Assembly (NCBI GenBank): GCA_035575035.1 | Contig: DATLYH010000107.1 | Coordinates: 1-15,012, forward strand | Length of the DNA stretch: 15,012 nucleotides | From: DATLYH01 sp035575035 | GTDB taxonomy: Bacteria; Planctomycetota; Planctomycetia; Gemmatales; Gemmataceae | Reading direction: 5' to 3' | In this document: positions 1-7,937 of the stretch, in pieces | Layout: every line of letters starts with the position of its first letter | Numbering within the stretch: the first letter of the stretch is position 1 | Translations under genes and position numbers: made by a program | Notes under the pieces: model-generated | Told to the model about the DNA's origin: nothing | Database searches by the model: none | The model's input: only the letters and a program-made list of their open reading frames with translations

Positions 1-28
1 CGAAACGGGGCGAGGGGAGACTCTTCTC

Positions 29-55
29 CCCTCTCCCCCCGCAGGGGGGAGAGGG
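29..55. repeat. C/G-rich hairpin repeat, copy 1
   Basis: A 12-bp perfect stem, CCCTCTCCCCCC (29-40) against GGGGGGAGAGGG (44-55), closes on the loop GCA. It is followed by TAAGGGTGAGGGGGG. A near-identical hairpin with the same GCA loop lies at 8242-8270, where the flanking CCCTCACCC lies on the other side, so the second copy is inverted. It looks like a dispersed REP-like element. There is no T-tract, so a role as a rho-independent terminator of an upstream gene is possible but not shown. Confidence 0.7.
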
Positions 56-135
56 TAAGGGTGAGGGGGGAACCCTGTGCCGTGGCACCGGCTGACAGTT
101 GGTGCTAACGGGGGATGACTCAGCCGGTCCGCTGC

Positions 136-165
136 TTGACCCCTTTTGCCGCTAGGTTCTATAAT
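136..165 (+). promoter_or_regulatory. sigma70-type promoter for the BFN-lpxA unit
   Basis: TTGACC at 136-141 and a perfect TATAAT at 160-165 are separated by 18 nt, which is close to the housekeeping sigma consensus and stands out in such GC-rich sequence. Transcription would begin near 172 and leave a leader of about 110 nt before the ATG at 285. The two genes downstream are on the same strand and close together, so this probably drives both. Confidence 0.6.
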
Positions 166-284
166 GCGCGTCAGGTTTTCCCCACGGAGACCGACACCCA
201 GGCAAGACGTTCGACCGGACGCACCATTCCTGCCCTCCATGGACGGTACGTATTTCGCCAGCTGACCGACAAAGAGAGGCGGCC

Positions 285-683
285 ATGCCTGTCCAAATGG
301 AGTTAAAGCGGATCATCATCAGCGAAGTGCACGACCAGCAGGTGATCATGCTGAAGGAAGTGGACGGCGACCGCAGCTTCCCGATCGTCATCGGCATCTT
401 CGAGGCGACCAGCATCGACCGGCGCGTCAAGGGGCTGCCGACGCCGCGGCCGCTGACTCACGACCTGGTGGCCAGTGTCATCGACCACCTGGGCGGCGAG
501 CTAAGCGACGTCTACATCAGTGAGCTGCGCGATCATACCTACTTCGCCAAGCTGCGCATCCGTCAGAACGGCGAGTTGGTCGAGGTAGACAGCCGCCCCA
601 GCGACGCTATCGCCCTGGCCGTCACCGCCAAGGTTCCCATCTACGTGGCCGAGGAAGTGCTCGACGAGGTCTGCGGGGAGTAG
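285..683 (+). CDS. Bifunctional nuclease (BFN, DUF151) family protein
   Basis: The 132-residue product matches the BFN/DUF151 domain over almost its full length. Visible family signatures are the start LKRIIISEVHDQQVIMLKE, the stretch FPIVIGIFEATSI (about 29-41), the RPLTHDL block (about 55-61) and the SRPSDAIALA motif (about 103-112), which is the best conserved part of the family. Some members have been described as nucleases with both RNase and DNase activity; whether this one is active is unknown. The ATG at 285 is preceded by AGAGG (275-279) at a good distance, which favours it over the internal Met codon at 297. The stop lies 45 nt before lpxA, so the two probably share the promoter at 136-165. 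No signal peptide or membrane segment is seen, so the protein should be cytosolic. Identification is by domain pattern only. Confidence 0.9.
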   Translation: MPVQMELKRIIISEVHDQQVIMLKEVDGDRSFPIVIGIFEATSIDRRVKGLPTPRPLTHDLVASVIDHLGGELSDVYISELRDHTYFAKLRIRQNGELVEVDSRPSDAIALAVTAKVPIYVAEEVLDEVCGE

Positions 684-728
684 GCCGGCAGAAACTCCTC
701 TGGCGTCCCGGCCCCGGATGTCGTATAG

Positions 729-1553
729 ATGGCCGCCATGGCTAGCGCAGGGTCCCCACGCATCCACCCCACCGCCGTCATCTCCCCCGAGGCGGAATTG
801 GCTGACGGGGTCGAGGTCGGCCCGTTTGTGGTCATCGAGGGAGCGGTGCGGGTCGGCCCCGGCTGCGTGCTGCGGCCGTATGCCCACCTGGTCGGTCCGC
901 TGACCATGGGCCGAGGCAATATCGTTTTCAGCGGGGCCGTGCTGGGCGAGCAGCCGCAGCAGCTAACGTACAACAACGAGCCGACCCGCCTGGAAATCGG
1001 CGATTACAACGTCTTCCGCGAACACGTTACGATCCACCGCGGCACCGCCCATTCGGGGGTGACCCGGATCGGCAGCCACAACTTCTTTATGGCCGGCTGT
1101 CACATCGCCCACGACTGCCAGGTCGGCAACCACTGCATCCTGGCCAACAGCGCCTTGGTGGCCGGCCACTGCGTGCTGGAGGATAATGTCTATCTCTCCG
1201 GCAATACCTCGGTACACCAGTTCGTGCGGATCGGCCGGCTGGCCCTGCTGTCGGGCAACTCGGCCACCTCGAAGGACATCCCGCCGTTCATCATCCAACA
1301 GGGCCTGGATGCGGTTGGCGGCGTGAACGTCATCGGCATGCGTCGCGCCGGCCTGACGAAGCCTCAGATCGAGGCGGTCCGCCGGGCCTTTCACCTTCTC
1401 TTTCGCAGCGGTCTGATCCTGAGCCGGGCTCTGGAGCGGGTGGAGAAGGAGCTGGGCGCGGTTGATGTGGTGCAGGAGTTGGTGGCCTTCATCCGGCGGT
1501 CGTCGCGCGGCATCAATACCATGCGCCACCGGGGCCGCGGCGAGGCCGCCTGA
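729..1553 (+). CDS. lpxA: UDP-N-acetylglucosamine acyltransferase LpxA
   Basis: LpxA transfers a 3-hydroxyacyl chain from acyl carrier protein to UDP-GlcNAc, the first step of lipid A synthesis, in the cytosol. The product (274 aa; E. coli LpxA is 262 aa) has the left-handed beta-helix hexapeptide pattern from about residue 12 to 185 (IHPTAVISPEAEL, VEVGPFVVIEGAV, VRVGPGCVLRPYA). The signature CHIAHDCQVGNHCILANSA is at 124-142; H128 corresponds to the catalytic His125 of E. coli. The C-terminal helical part, with IPPFIIQQGLDAVGGVNVIG (185-203), RRAFHLLFRSGL and FIRRSSRGI, is typical of LpxA rather than of LpxD. There is no clear ribosome-binding site; Met4 at 738 is an alternative start. Its presence implies an LPS-type outer membrane. 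Other lpx genes are not in the window. It converges with the restriction nuclease gene, 39 nt away. Confidence 0.95.
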   Translation: MAAMASAGSPRIHPTAVISPEAELADGVEVGPFVVIEGAVRVGPGCVLRPYAHLVGPLTMGRGNIVFSGAVLGEQPQQLTYNNEPTRLEIGDYNVFREHVTIHRGTAHSGVTRIGSHNFFMAGCHIAHDCQVGNHCILANSALVAGHCVLEDNVYLSGNTSVHQFVRIGRLALLSGNSATSKDIPPFIIQQGLDAVGGVNVIGMRRAGLTKPQIEAVRRAFHLLFRSGLILSRALERVEKELGAVDVVQELVAFIRRSSRGINTMRHRGRGEAA

Positions 1554-1592
1554 GCGCGGCGCTGCGCCCTAGCCGCCCGCCCAGGGTTGCGT

Positions 1593-2456
1593 CTAGGTGA
1601 ACGTCTGAAGGAACTTGATCGCGTCGGCCTTATTCTGAAAGCAGGCGTCGATCACGTCGCCGGTGTTGTAACGTACATGGATCTCGTACCGCGAGGCCGG
1701 CGCCGCCCATCCCTGAGCGTCGGCATACGTTTTCAGGTAGGCGATCGCGTCAGCGGCCGTTACCAGCTGCCGCGGTTGACCGTGCAGAACGATTACCGTG
1801 ACCCCCAGCACCCCACGAGATAGGGAAGCGTCCAGCGCGGCCAAGAACTCCTTCATCGGCGACTGGTCCGCGGACAGCAAGTGTTCCTTGATCCGCTGCC
1901 TGTGCTTGTCGGTCAGGGCTTTGTACTGTCGTACCTTGTGACGGAAGCTCCTCTCCGGCGTGTCCTCGTTGAAGGCCGCGTCAATACCCACGGCCGCAAA
2001 CGCCTGGACGATGGTGCTGTAAGGGATATGGGCGACGGCGAACCCGCATGACCGGAGCTGGTTCAGCGAGCCCGGCGTAAACACGCCGGCCAGTACGATG
2101 CCCAGGAAGGGTCGCAAGTGGCTGTACGCTTCTGCCAGGGCGAGGACGGCGCCCTGGATCTCCTGGGCCTTGTTCCGGGAATGCTTCGTGTAGCGGCGCC
2201 AGGCGGTCTCGATGAAGGCCGCTGGCAGGCCCTTGACCTCGTCGGTGCCGCCCCGCTCGAAAACGTAGTCGAGATCGTGCCAGTTGCCCTGTCGGTCTTG
2301 CCACGAGACCTTCTTGCCGGGCCGGGCCGGTCGATGCCGCGGGTAATCCAGGTACAGTCCCTGCCGGTCGGCGACCTCTTGGAGAACTTCGCGCAGCGAG
2401 TCCTGGAACAGGTTGCCGATGATTTGGCCCCACTTGTGGGCAAATGACTCGGCCAT
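1593..2456 (-). CDS. Putative type II restriction endonuclease
   Basis: This 287-residue protein is encoded just behind the DNA methyltransferase: its ATG (2456) lies 4 nt after that stop codon, so the pair is surely cotranscribed. A candidate nuclease core lies at about 58-101: GNWHDLDYVFERGG with D61/D63, then PAAFIETAWRRYTKHSRNKA with E83 and a run of basic residues R87, R88, K91, R94 and K96. An Asp followed about 20 residues later by a Glu at the end of a hydrophobic strand resembles a PD-(D/E)XK site, but the usual Lys two residues after the Glu is Ala85, so a basic residue farther on would have to substitute. The C-terminal part is mixed alpha/beta with no motif I recognise. No membrane segment is seen. 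The restriction role is inferred from the partner gene and this partial motif. The recognition site cannot be read from the sequence. Confidence 0.7.
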   Translation of the reverse strand: MAESFAHKWGQIIGNLFQDSLREVLQEVADRQGLYLDYPRHRPARPGKKVSWQDRQGNWHDLDYVFERGGTDEVKGLPAAFIETAWRRYTKHSRNKAQEIQGAVLALAEAYSHLRPFLGIVLAGVFTPGSLNQLRSCGFAVAHIPYSTIVQAFAAVGIDAAFNEDTPERSFRHKVRQYKALTDKHRQRIKEHLLSADQSPMKEFLAALDASLSRGVLGVTVIVLHGQPRQLVTAADAIAYLKTYADAQGWAAPASRYEIHVRYNTGDVIDACFQNKADAIKFLQTFT

Positions 2457-2460
2457 CCCG

Positions 2461-3759
2461 TTATCCCCGGACCCAGAGCCGGCCTTCGCAGAGCGGGACC
2501 CGGTGCTTCCGATTCTTCCACTTCACATTCCGGTCCCGGGTCTTCTCAAACGCAAAGGAGTCAAAGCCGGCCGCTTGGGCCAGTGCCCCGATCCACTCCA
2601 TCACCGGAACGTAGACGCCATAAGGCGCGGAGTCGCCCAGTACGAAACAGGCCCGGGACGGGCGCCGGCAGACCCGTCGCAGGGCCTGCCAGACTTGAGC
2701 CATATCCAGGAAGTAGCAGGCCACCATCAAGTGGTAAGTCTTCCTGCCACCCTTGGTCCGACGCACCCGATCCAATTGCCGGCATACACGTGTGAGGTCG
2801 GAGCGGATCGGTGCCAACTCGGGGGCGGCGAGGACTTCGTCCAGGTTGACGGCACTCTCCGGTACGTGCTGGGAGCAAGAGCGGATCAGCCGGTGCCGCA
2901 CGGCCCCTTGCAAGTCACCCCAGCCGTCGATCTCCCGCAGGAAGCACATCTCCAGCCGAGTGGCGTCGGCATAGTCATAATTGTTGGCGTAAGGCGGCGA
3001 GGTAACCACCAGGTTCACCGAACCGTTGGGCACCCCCTCACAACTCCGGGCGTCGCCCTCAACGAGGACGGCGCGCGGTCCGGTCACCGCGCGCGTCTCC
3101 CACATGTCGGCGGCAAAAGTCCGTGTCATCAGATCGAAGGCCGCTGCCGGCTCCAGGGGGGCCTTCTTCGCTTTCCGGGGAAGGACGTACTGCCAGGGTG
3201 CCGTGCCGGCGTGTGAGACCGGTCGGAGGATGGCCACCAGCGTTAGCCAAACCAACTCGGAGGCCGGTGTGTTGTCGTGCAGCGACTGCCAGGCGCGGCG
3301 GAGGTGGTCGAGGCACTCCAGCGCCGCGGGGCTGAAGCACTTGTGAATCAAGGCCGGATATTCACACCCCAGGCCGCGCAGACGGGCCGCCTGGCGCTTC
3401 ACCTCTCTGGCCCGCTCCAGGTAGGCGTCCGGGTCGGAGCGGTACAGCAACTTGGCCCTCGCGATCCGGGAGACGAACGGGTGCGCCTCCACACCGTAGC
3501 ATTCGACCCCCAGCCTCTCTGCGGCAAGCAGCGTTGTCGCCGCCCCTGCAAATGGGTCGAAAACGATTACGCGGCCTGAGCGCTGGGCATCGGCTATAAC
3601 GGCCTCAGCCCACTGAGCCGAGAAGCCAGCGCTGTATCGGAACCAGCGGTGGACCGGCAACCGCATGTTATCCCCAAAGGTGGAGGTTGTCTCGACCCGT
3701 GCCGGCTGGACTTCGGAATCGGGGAAGAGCAATTTTTGAGCGTACAGACCGGCCCTCAT
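2461..3759 (-). CDS. Site-specific DNA methyltransferase (N4-cytosine or N6-adenine)
   Basis: The product transfers a methyl group from SAM to an exocyclic amino group in DNA. Counting from the ATG at 3759 (432 aa), the SAM-binding motif I VFDPFAGAATT is at about 66-76, followed by YGVEAHP, and the catalytic motif TSPPYANNYDYADATR is at about 253-268. The TSPPY form is frequent in m4C enzymes but also occurs in m6A enzymes. The C-terminal GDSAPYGVYVP (375-385) and KWKNRKHRVPLCEG (413-426) are probably family-specific. Motif I precedes the catalytic motif by about 180 residues. The frame extends to a TTG at 3810, but ATG 3759 is preferred: it is a better codon, and a weak promoter-like pair (TTGTAA at 3840-3835, GTTAAT at 3819-3814, minus strand) would start transcription downstream of the TTG. 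It is the first gene of a modification-restriction pair, the order that lets methylation come first. Confidence 0.9.
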   Translation of the reverse strand: MRAGLYAQKLLFPDSEVQPARVETTSTFGDNMRLPVHRWFRYSAGFSAQWAEAVIADAQRSGRVIVFDPFAGAATTLLAAERLGVECYGVEAHPFVSRIARAKLLYRSDPDAYLERAREVKRQAARLRGLGCEYPALIHKCFSPAALECLDHLRRAWQSLHDNTPASELVWLTLVAILRPVSHAGTAPWQYVLPRKAKKAPLEPAAAFDLMTRTFAADMWETRAVTGPRAVLVEGDARSCEGVPNGSVNLVVTSPPYANNYDYADATRLEMCFLREIDGWGDLQGAVRHRLIRSCSQHVPESAVNLDEVLAAPELAPIRSDLTRVCRQLDRVRRTKGGRKTYHLMVACYFLDMAQVWQALRRVCRRPSRACFVLGDSAPYGVYVPVMEWIGALAQAAGFDSFAFEKTRDRNVKWKNRKHRVPLCEGRLWVRG

Positions 3760-3951
3760 GGTGCGCCCTTCGTGACCGATTTCGCCACCTGAGAATTGTG
3801 AGTGCCCCAAAAAATTAACAGAGGGGAGGAACCGTTACAAGGGCCGCAGCTTCAAGACCTTACCAGCTTGTCCTGACCGGCGCCCCAAAGCCGGCGCATC
3901 AGGCACAGGAGGGCAAAGTGCTGCAAGAAAGGCCGCGGGATCGGGCGGCGG

Positions 3952-5889
3952 CTAGGGTTTGGCGTCGAGCAGTTCCAGCAGCATAGCGGGGTCGGCCGGC
4001 TTCTTCAGGACGTGGTTGTAGCCGGCTTCCTCAGCCCGGCGGCGGTCTTCCTCGCTGCCGTACCCCGTAATGGCGATCAGACGAGCGCCGGCCGTCGCCG
4101 GGTCGCGCCGCAGCCGCTGGGCCACCTCGAAGCCGTCCAGCCCGGGCAAACCAATGTCGGACAGGACGACCGACGGCTGCCACTCCTGAGCGGTGCGGAC
4201 CCCGTCCGGCCCGCTGTAAGCGACCCGCACTTCATGCCCCAGCAGTTCCAGCAGCACCCGCAGGCTGTCCGCCGCATCGCGGTTGTCTTCCACCACCAGG
4301 ATGCGCAGCCGCCGGCCGGCCGGGCGAACCCCCGACGGAACCTCGGACAGGGCGGCCGGCTCCCCTTCCAGGGGCAGGGTCACGACAAACTCCGCCCCCC
4401 GTCCCGGCCCTTCGCTGTGGGCCCGGACCTCGCCCCCATGCAGCTCGGTCAGTCCCTTGACCAGGGCTAGGCCCAGGCCCAGCCCGCCCGGTGTCCGGTG
4501 CAGGCCCCGGTCAGCCTGGCTGAACGGCTCGAACAGCCGGGCCAGTACCTCTGACTCGATGCCGATGCCGGTGTCACGGACCGCTAGGACCGCCTGCCCC
4601 GGCTCTTGCCCGGTCGTTAGCCGAACGGCCACCTCGCCGCCCGCGGCCGTGAACTTGCCGGCATTGTCGAGCAGGTTGCTCAGGACCTGGGTCAGCCGGG
4701 TGGCGTCACCGGTCACCCAGACCGGCGTCTGGGGCACCTCGACGGTCAGCCGCAAGCCGGCCCGTTCCAGGGCGGGGCGGTAGTCCTCGGCGGTGGTGCG
4801 GACCAGCCGAGCCAGGTCGAGCCGGTCGGTGCGCAGCTGGATTTTGCCGCTGGCGATGCGCGTCATGTCGAGCAGGTCGTCCACGATCTGGACCAGGTGC
4901 CGGGTCTGACGGGCGATGACCTCGCGCACGCGCTGCAACTCGGGCGTGTCCGGGCCGGTCAGGCTGAGGATCTCCACGGCGGTGCGGATCGGTCCGAGCG
5001 GTCCGCGCAGCTCGTGGGCCAGCATCGCAATCCACTCGTCCTTGCGGCGGTCAGCCTCAGCCAGCCGCTCCGCCCGCTGCCGCAGCTGCTCCTCCAGCTG
5101 CTTCTGCCCGGTCATGTCCTCGACCGTGCCGACGTGGCCCAACAGTTCCCCTTTCTGGGACAGCATCGGAGCGGACCGGACGTGGACCCAGCGGGTTCCT
5201 CCTTCCCGGGAGAGGAAGCGGAACTCGCCGGAATACTCCCGCCCCTGGAGCGTGGCCGCTGACCATTCCTCTACGACTCTCGGCCGGTCCTCGGGGTGAA
5301 CAAAGCGCGCCCAGCCGTCGCCCAGCGACTCCTCGAGGGTGAAACCACAGATGGCCTGACAGCGGGGATTGGTATAGATGCAGCGGCCGTCCGTGGTGGT
5401 CAGGAAGATGCCGACCGGCGAGCAGGCGCCCAGGGAGCGGAACCGCTCCTCGCTGGCTCGCAGGGCGTCCTCGGTGCGGCGTTGCTCGGTGCGGTCGCGT
5501 GTGACCTTGGCGAAACCACGGAGCTGCCCCGCCTCGTCCCGCAGCGCCAGGATGACACCGCTGCCCCAGAGCCGGCTGCCGTCCTTGCGGATGTGCCAGC
5601 GGTCGTCCGCGAAGCGCCCTTGGGTTCGGGCGGCCGCCAGCTCTTTTTCAGGCTCGCCCCGTGCCACATCTTCGGGGGTGAAGAAGCGGGCAAAGTGCTG
5701 TCCGAGGATCTCGGCCTCGTCGTAGCCGAACAGGTGTGCGGCCCCCGCGTTCCAGGCGGCCACCCGCCCTTCGGGGTCCAGCAGGAAGATAGCGTAATCC
5801 GTTACGCACGCCATCAACAGACGATGTTGCTCCTCGAGGCTGCCCGGCCATTGTTCGCCGGGTAGGGACTTCGGCGCTTCAGACTGCAT
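3952..5889 (-). CDS. Hybrid sensor histidine kinase with two PAS domains and a C-terminal receiver
   Basis: The 645-residue kinase has PAS 1 (about 22-135, with a PAC-like end WHIRKDGSRLWGSGVIL...GFAKVTRDRTE), PAS 2 with PAC (about 146-262), a short coiled linker and a HisKA domain. Its H box is AHELRGPLGPIR, and H292 is the expected phosphorylation site. The HATPase_c domain shows NLLDNAGKFT (N box, 405-414), DTGIGI (G1, 439-444) and GGLGLGLAL (G2, 468-476). The receiver domain (about 528-642) has E534/D535, phosphoacceptor D578 in LSDIGLPGLDGFE, and K630 before Pro. No transmembrane segment is predicted, so it is probably a cytosolic sensor of an unknown, perhaps redox or small-molecule, signal. 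There is no DNA-binding regulator next to it, so its partner is encoded elsewhere. The H box carries Gly where Asn is commoner (HELRNPL), a known variation. Start ATG 5889 gives a full first PAS domain. Confidence 0.93.
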   Translation of the reverse strand: MQSEAPKSLPGEQWPGSLEEQHRLLMACVTDYAIFLLDPEGRVAAWNAGAAHLFGYDEAEILGQHFARFFTPEDVARGEPEKELAAARTQGRFADDRWHIRKDGSRLWGSGVILALRDEAGQLRGFAKVTRDRTEQRRTEDALRASEERFRSLGACSPVGIFLTTTDGRCIYTNPRCQAICGFTLEESLGDGWARFVHPEDRPRVVEEWSAATLQGREYSGEFRFLSREGGTRWVHVRSAPMLSQKGELLGHVGTVEDMTGQKQLEEQLRQRAERLAEADRRKDEWIAMLAHELRGPLGPIRTAVEILSLTGPDTPELQRVREVIARQTRHLVQIVDDLLDMTRIASGKIQLRTDRLDLARLVRTTAEDYRPALERAGLRLTVEVPQTPVWVTGDATRLTQVLSNLLDNAGKFTAAGGEVAVRLTTGQEPGQAVLAVRDTGIGIESEVLARLFEPFSQADRGLHRTPGGLGLGLALVKGLTELHGGEVRAHSEGPGRGAEFVVTLPLEGEPAALSEVPSGVRPAGRRLRILVVEDNRDAADSLRVLLELLGHEVRVAYSGPDGVRTAQEWQPSVVLSDIGLPGLDGFEVAQRLRRDPATAGARLIAITGYGSEEDRRRAEEAGYNHVLKKPADPAMLLELLDAKP

Positions 5890-6553
5890 GGCTGTGGTCC
5901 CAGGTCCCTGTCCCGCTTGCGAGTCCCGACCGCATCCTGCTGTCTTGGCCTCTCCACGAATGCCGTCACCCCAGCGGCCCGGTCGGGCACCTGCGAGTCA
6001 GGGTGGGAAGGGAGAATGGCGAAGGCAGCTTGGAAGCGATGAGCGGAAGAGTTCCCGATGAATCCACGTGACAACCACGGCTGCCATAGCCGTGCGGAAA
6101 CCTGCCCGGCGTCAGCCAGGGTCCGCTGCTGACATCATTCTATCACTGCCCGCGTCGGGGGACACCCTCGGAGGAAACGGCGGGGGCAAACCCGAGGGGC
6201 AGGGGCGGCGTTTGGCCACAGCCGCCAGCGGCTTCGCTTGCACGCTCGCCGACCCAACCACGAGCGAGGCCCCTTGTGCCTGCGACTTCCCGACCCGCCG
6301 ACGCGGGCTTGTCCCGGGCAACGGCTCAGCCCGGCAGGCGACTCAGGTCGGACGTTAAGGGGACAAGTTCATTGTGCCGGCTCGGTCGGTTCATTATCTT
6401 ACTAATCCAGACAATCCTGGACTGATGGGTAGCCGAAGGATTGATGGGTAGCCGAAGTCGCCCCCTTCGGGCTCGGGCAGGTTCTCCGAACTTCGGGCGA
6501 ATGCGGCTCCGACGCCTCCTCAGAAGTAGGTTGCTACGGGAAAGCACCAAGCC
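5890..6553. other. 664-nt divergent intergenic region without a convincing gene
   Basis: This lies between the divergently transcribed histidine kinase and sialidase genes. Open frames exist on both strands (6068-6358 plus, 6112-6321 minus), but they overlap each other, have no ribosome-binding site and translate to low-complexity, Arg/Pro-rich sequence, so I do not call them. Visible structure is a 7-bp hairpin at 6076-6094 (CACGGCT, loop GCCAT, AGCCGTG), a relatively AT-rich patch at about 6384-6410 that could hold the sialidase promoter (TATCTT-like), and a short tandem repeat at 6423-6457. No tRNA or attachment site was seen. Confidence 0.5.
6423..6457 (+). repeat. Two-copy tandem repeat of 19-nt period
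   Basis: TGATGGGTAGCCGAAG occurs at 6423-6438 and again exactly at 6442-6457. The CCGAAG of the second copy can also pair with CTTCGG at about 6465-6470, giving a small hairpin. It lies about 100 nt upstream of the sialidase start and might be a duplicated regulatory site, or it may be chance duplication. No function is known to me. Confidence 0.6.
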
Positions 6554-7681
6554 ATGAGACCCATGTCAACCCTGCGCTGGGCGATCCTTGCTGTGTGGTT
6601 GCCGGCGGTAAGCGCGGCCGGTTTGCCGCTTGCCGCGGCCGAGGCGCCGCTACACAAGGAGGTGTTCGTCAGCGGCACCGAAGGGTATCACACGTTCCGC
6701 ATCCCCGCGCTGCTGGTCACGAAGAAGGGGACACTGCTGGCCTTCTGCGAGGGGCGCAAGACCAGCCGCGCTGATCACGGCGACATCGACCTGGTGCTCA
6801 AGCGCAGCACCGACGGCGGCAAGACCTGGGGCCCGCTCCAACTGGTCCACGAAGAGGGGGGCACGGCTGCGATCACCATCGGCAACCCCTGCCCGGTCCT
6901 CGACGAGGACACCGGCACCGTCTGGCTGCCGTTCACCCGCAACAATGATGATGTCTTCATCACCCACAGCACGGACGACGGCCGGACCTGGGCCCAGCCG
7001 GTCCGGATCACCCGCGACGTGAAGAAGCCCGACTGGGCATGGTACGCCACCGGGCCGGGCGTGGGCATCCAGCTGGGCCGCGGCCCGCACAAGGGCCGGC
7101 TGATCATCCCCTGCGACCACCGGGAGAAGGAAAAGACGGCCCCCAGCTACTCCCACGTCTTCTACAGCGACGACCACGGCAAGACCTGGAAGCTGGGCGG
7201 GCGCGTGGCCCCGTACACCAACGAATGCCAGGTGGTTGAGCTGGGCGACGGCTCACTGTTGCTCAACATGCGCAATCACTGGGGCAAGGACGGTGGCCGG
7301 CCGGAACGCGGCAATCGACGGGCGCTGGCTCGGAGCAACGACGGTGGACAAACCTGGTCGGAGCCGACGTTCGATGCCACGCTGGTCGAGCCGGTCTGCC
7401 AGGCCAGCCTGATCCGCTATCCGGGGGCGAAGGTCCGTCTGCTCTTTTCCAACCCGGCCAGCACCCGGCGGGAGAAGATGACGGTCCGCCTCAGCGACGA
7501 TGAGGGCAAGACCTGGCCGGTGGCCCGCGTCCTGCACGAGGGACCGGCGGCTTACTCGTGCCTGGCGGTCCTGCCGGACGGGACGATCGGCTGCCTCTAC
7601 GAGCGGGGCGCCAAGCAGCCGTATGAAACCATCACCTTCGCCCGCTTCACGCTGGACTGGTTGCGCGGTAACCAACCCTGA
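6554..7681 (+). CDS. Secreted exo-alpha-sialidase (GH33-like, BNR/Asp-box protein)
   Basis: Sialidases release terminal sialic acids from glycans. The 375-residue product starts with a likely signal peptide (about 1-29: basic RW, hydrophobic AILAVWLPAVSAAGLPL, AAAEA end), so it should be exported. The sialidase marks are all visible: FRIP at 48-51 with R49, five Asp-boxes (STDGGKTW 85, STDDGRTW 139, SDDHGKTW 205, SNDGGQTW 261, SDDEGKTW 314), candidate acid/base D74 in RADHGDID, E224 in TNECQ, R240 in LLNMRN, a third Arg at 305/306 and Tyr334 in AAYSC. The spacings R49-D74 (25) and E224-R240 (16) equal those I recall for Clostridium perfringens NanI. Met4 (6563) is an alternative start; neither has a strong ribosome-binding site. 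It stands alone, with no sialic acid transport or catabolic gene beside it. True substrate could be a related acidic sugar. Confidence 0.9.
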   Translation: MRPMSTLRWAILAVWLPAVSAAGLPLAAAEAPLHKEVFVSGTEGYHTFRIPALLVTKKGTLLAFCEGRKTSRADHGDIDLVLKRSTDGGKTWGPLQLVHEEGGTAAITIGNPCPVLDEDTGTVWLPFTRNNDDVFITHSTDDGRTWAQPVRITRDVKKPDWAWYATGPGVGIQLGRGPHKGRLIIPCDHREKEKTAPSYSHVFYSDDHGKTWKLGGRVAPYTNECQVVELGDGSLLLNMRNHWGKDGGRPERGNRRALARSNDGGQTWSEPTFDATLVEPVCQASLIRYPGAKVRLLFSNPASTRREKMTVRLSDDEGKTWPVARVLHEGPAAYSCLAVLPDGTIGCLYERGAKQPYETITFARFTLDWLRGNQP

Positions 7682-7795
7682 CCCGGTGACCTGGTGATCC
7701 GGTGACCAGAAGTAGGTCGGCTTCTCGTCACCGGGTCATGAATGACCATCTTGCCGCAGCCGGGGGGGCAGAACGATGCGGGTCACCTTGTCAGG
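7677..7795. repeat. Candidate third GGTGAC-octamer element (degenerate)
   Basis: The left edge CCTGACCCGGTGACC (7677-7691) and the right edge GGTCACCTTGTCAGG (7781-7795) are inverted repeats with 13 of 15 positions matching, spanning 119 bp. That is the size of the elements at 12154-12275 and 14662-14775. The left arm continues as octamers of the form NNGGTGAY (CCGGTGAC, CTGGTGAT, CCGGTGAC). The interior does not share the 24-nt core of the other two, so membership in the same family is uncertain. The left edge overlaps the sialidase stop codon (TGA at 7679-7681). Confidence 0.4.
7699..7734 (+). terminator. Stem-loop after the sialidase gene, terminator-like without T-tract
   Basis: CCGGTGAC (7699-7706) pairs with GTCACCGG (7727-7734) and, after one C-C mismatch, AGAAG (7708-7712) pairs with CTTCT (7721-7725), leaving an 8-nt loop. 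It starts 17 nt after the sialidase stop. A wider 12-bp pairing, TGACCCGGTGAC (7679-7690) with GTCACCGGGTCA (7727-7738), is an alternative fold. There is no run of T after the stem, so it may stabilise the 3' end of the message rather than terminate it. Confidence 0.4.
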
Positions 7796-7842
7796 GTCCG
7801 ACACCGGCCCGGCATGCCGCTTGCAAAGGGGTTCCTTGTTCT

Positions 7843-7861
7843 GCTGCTCACCGGGAGCAGC
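7843..7861 (+). other. Hairpin upstream of the Cys-rich protein gene
   Basis: GCTGCTC (7843-7849) and GAGCAGC (7855-7861) form a 7-bp perfect stem with a 5-nt loop. It lies 76 nt before the start codon, within what may be the leader or promoter region. It could be an operator for a metal-responsive regulator or an RNA stem; the sequence does not decide between them. Confidence 0.3.
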
Positions 7862-7937
7862 TGAGCTTGACCACACCTGGGCAGTTGCTCGAAACGCGGA
7901 TCGCTACTCGGATAGCTCAACTTAGGAGGGTGCAGTC

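Noticed and set aside
1554..1592. Terminator between lpxA and the restriction gene
   Set aside because: Only a 4-bp stem (GGCG/CGCC near 1558-1568) without a T-tract is visible.
2413..3216. 267-codon plus-strand frame
   Set aside because: Antisense shadow of the methyltransferase, which carries clear SAM-binding and TSPPY motifs.
5890..6553. Small genes in the frames at 6068-6358 (+) and 6112-6321 (-)
   Set aside because: They overlap on opposite strands, lack a ribosome-binding site and encode low-complexity sequence.
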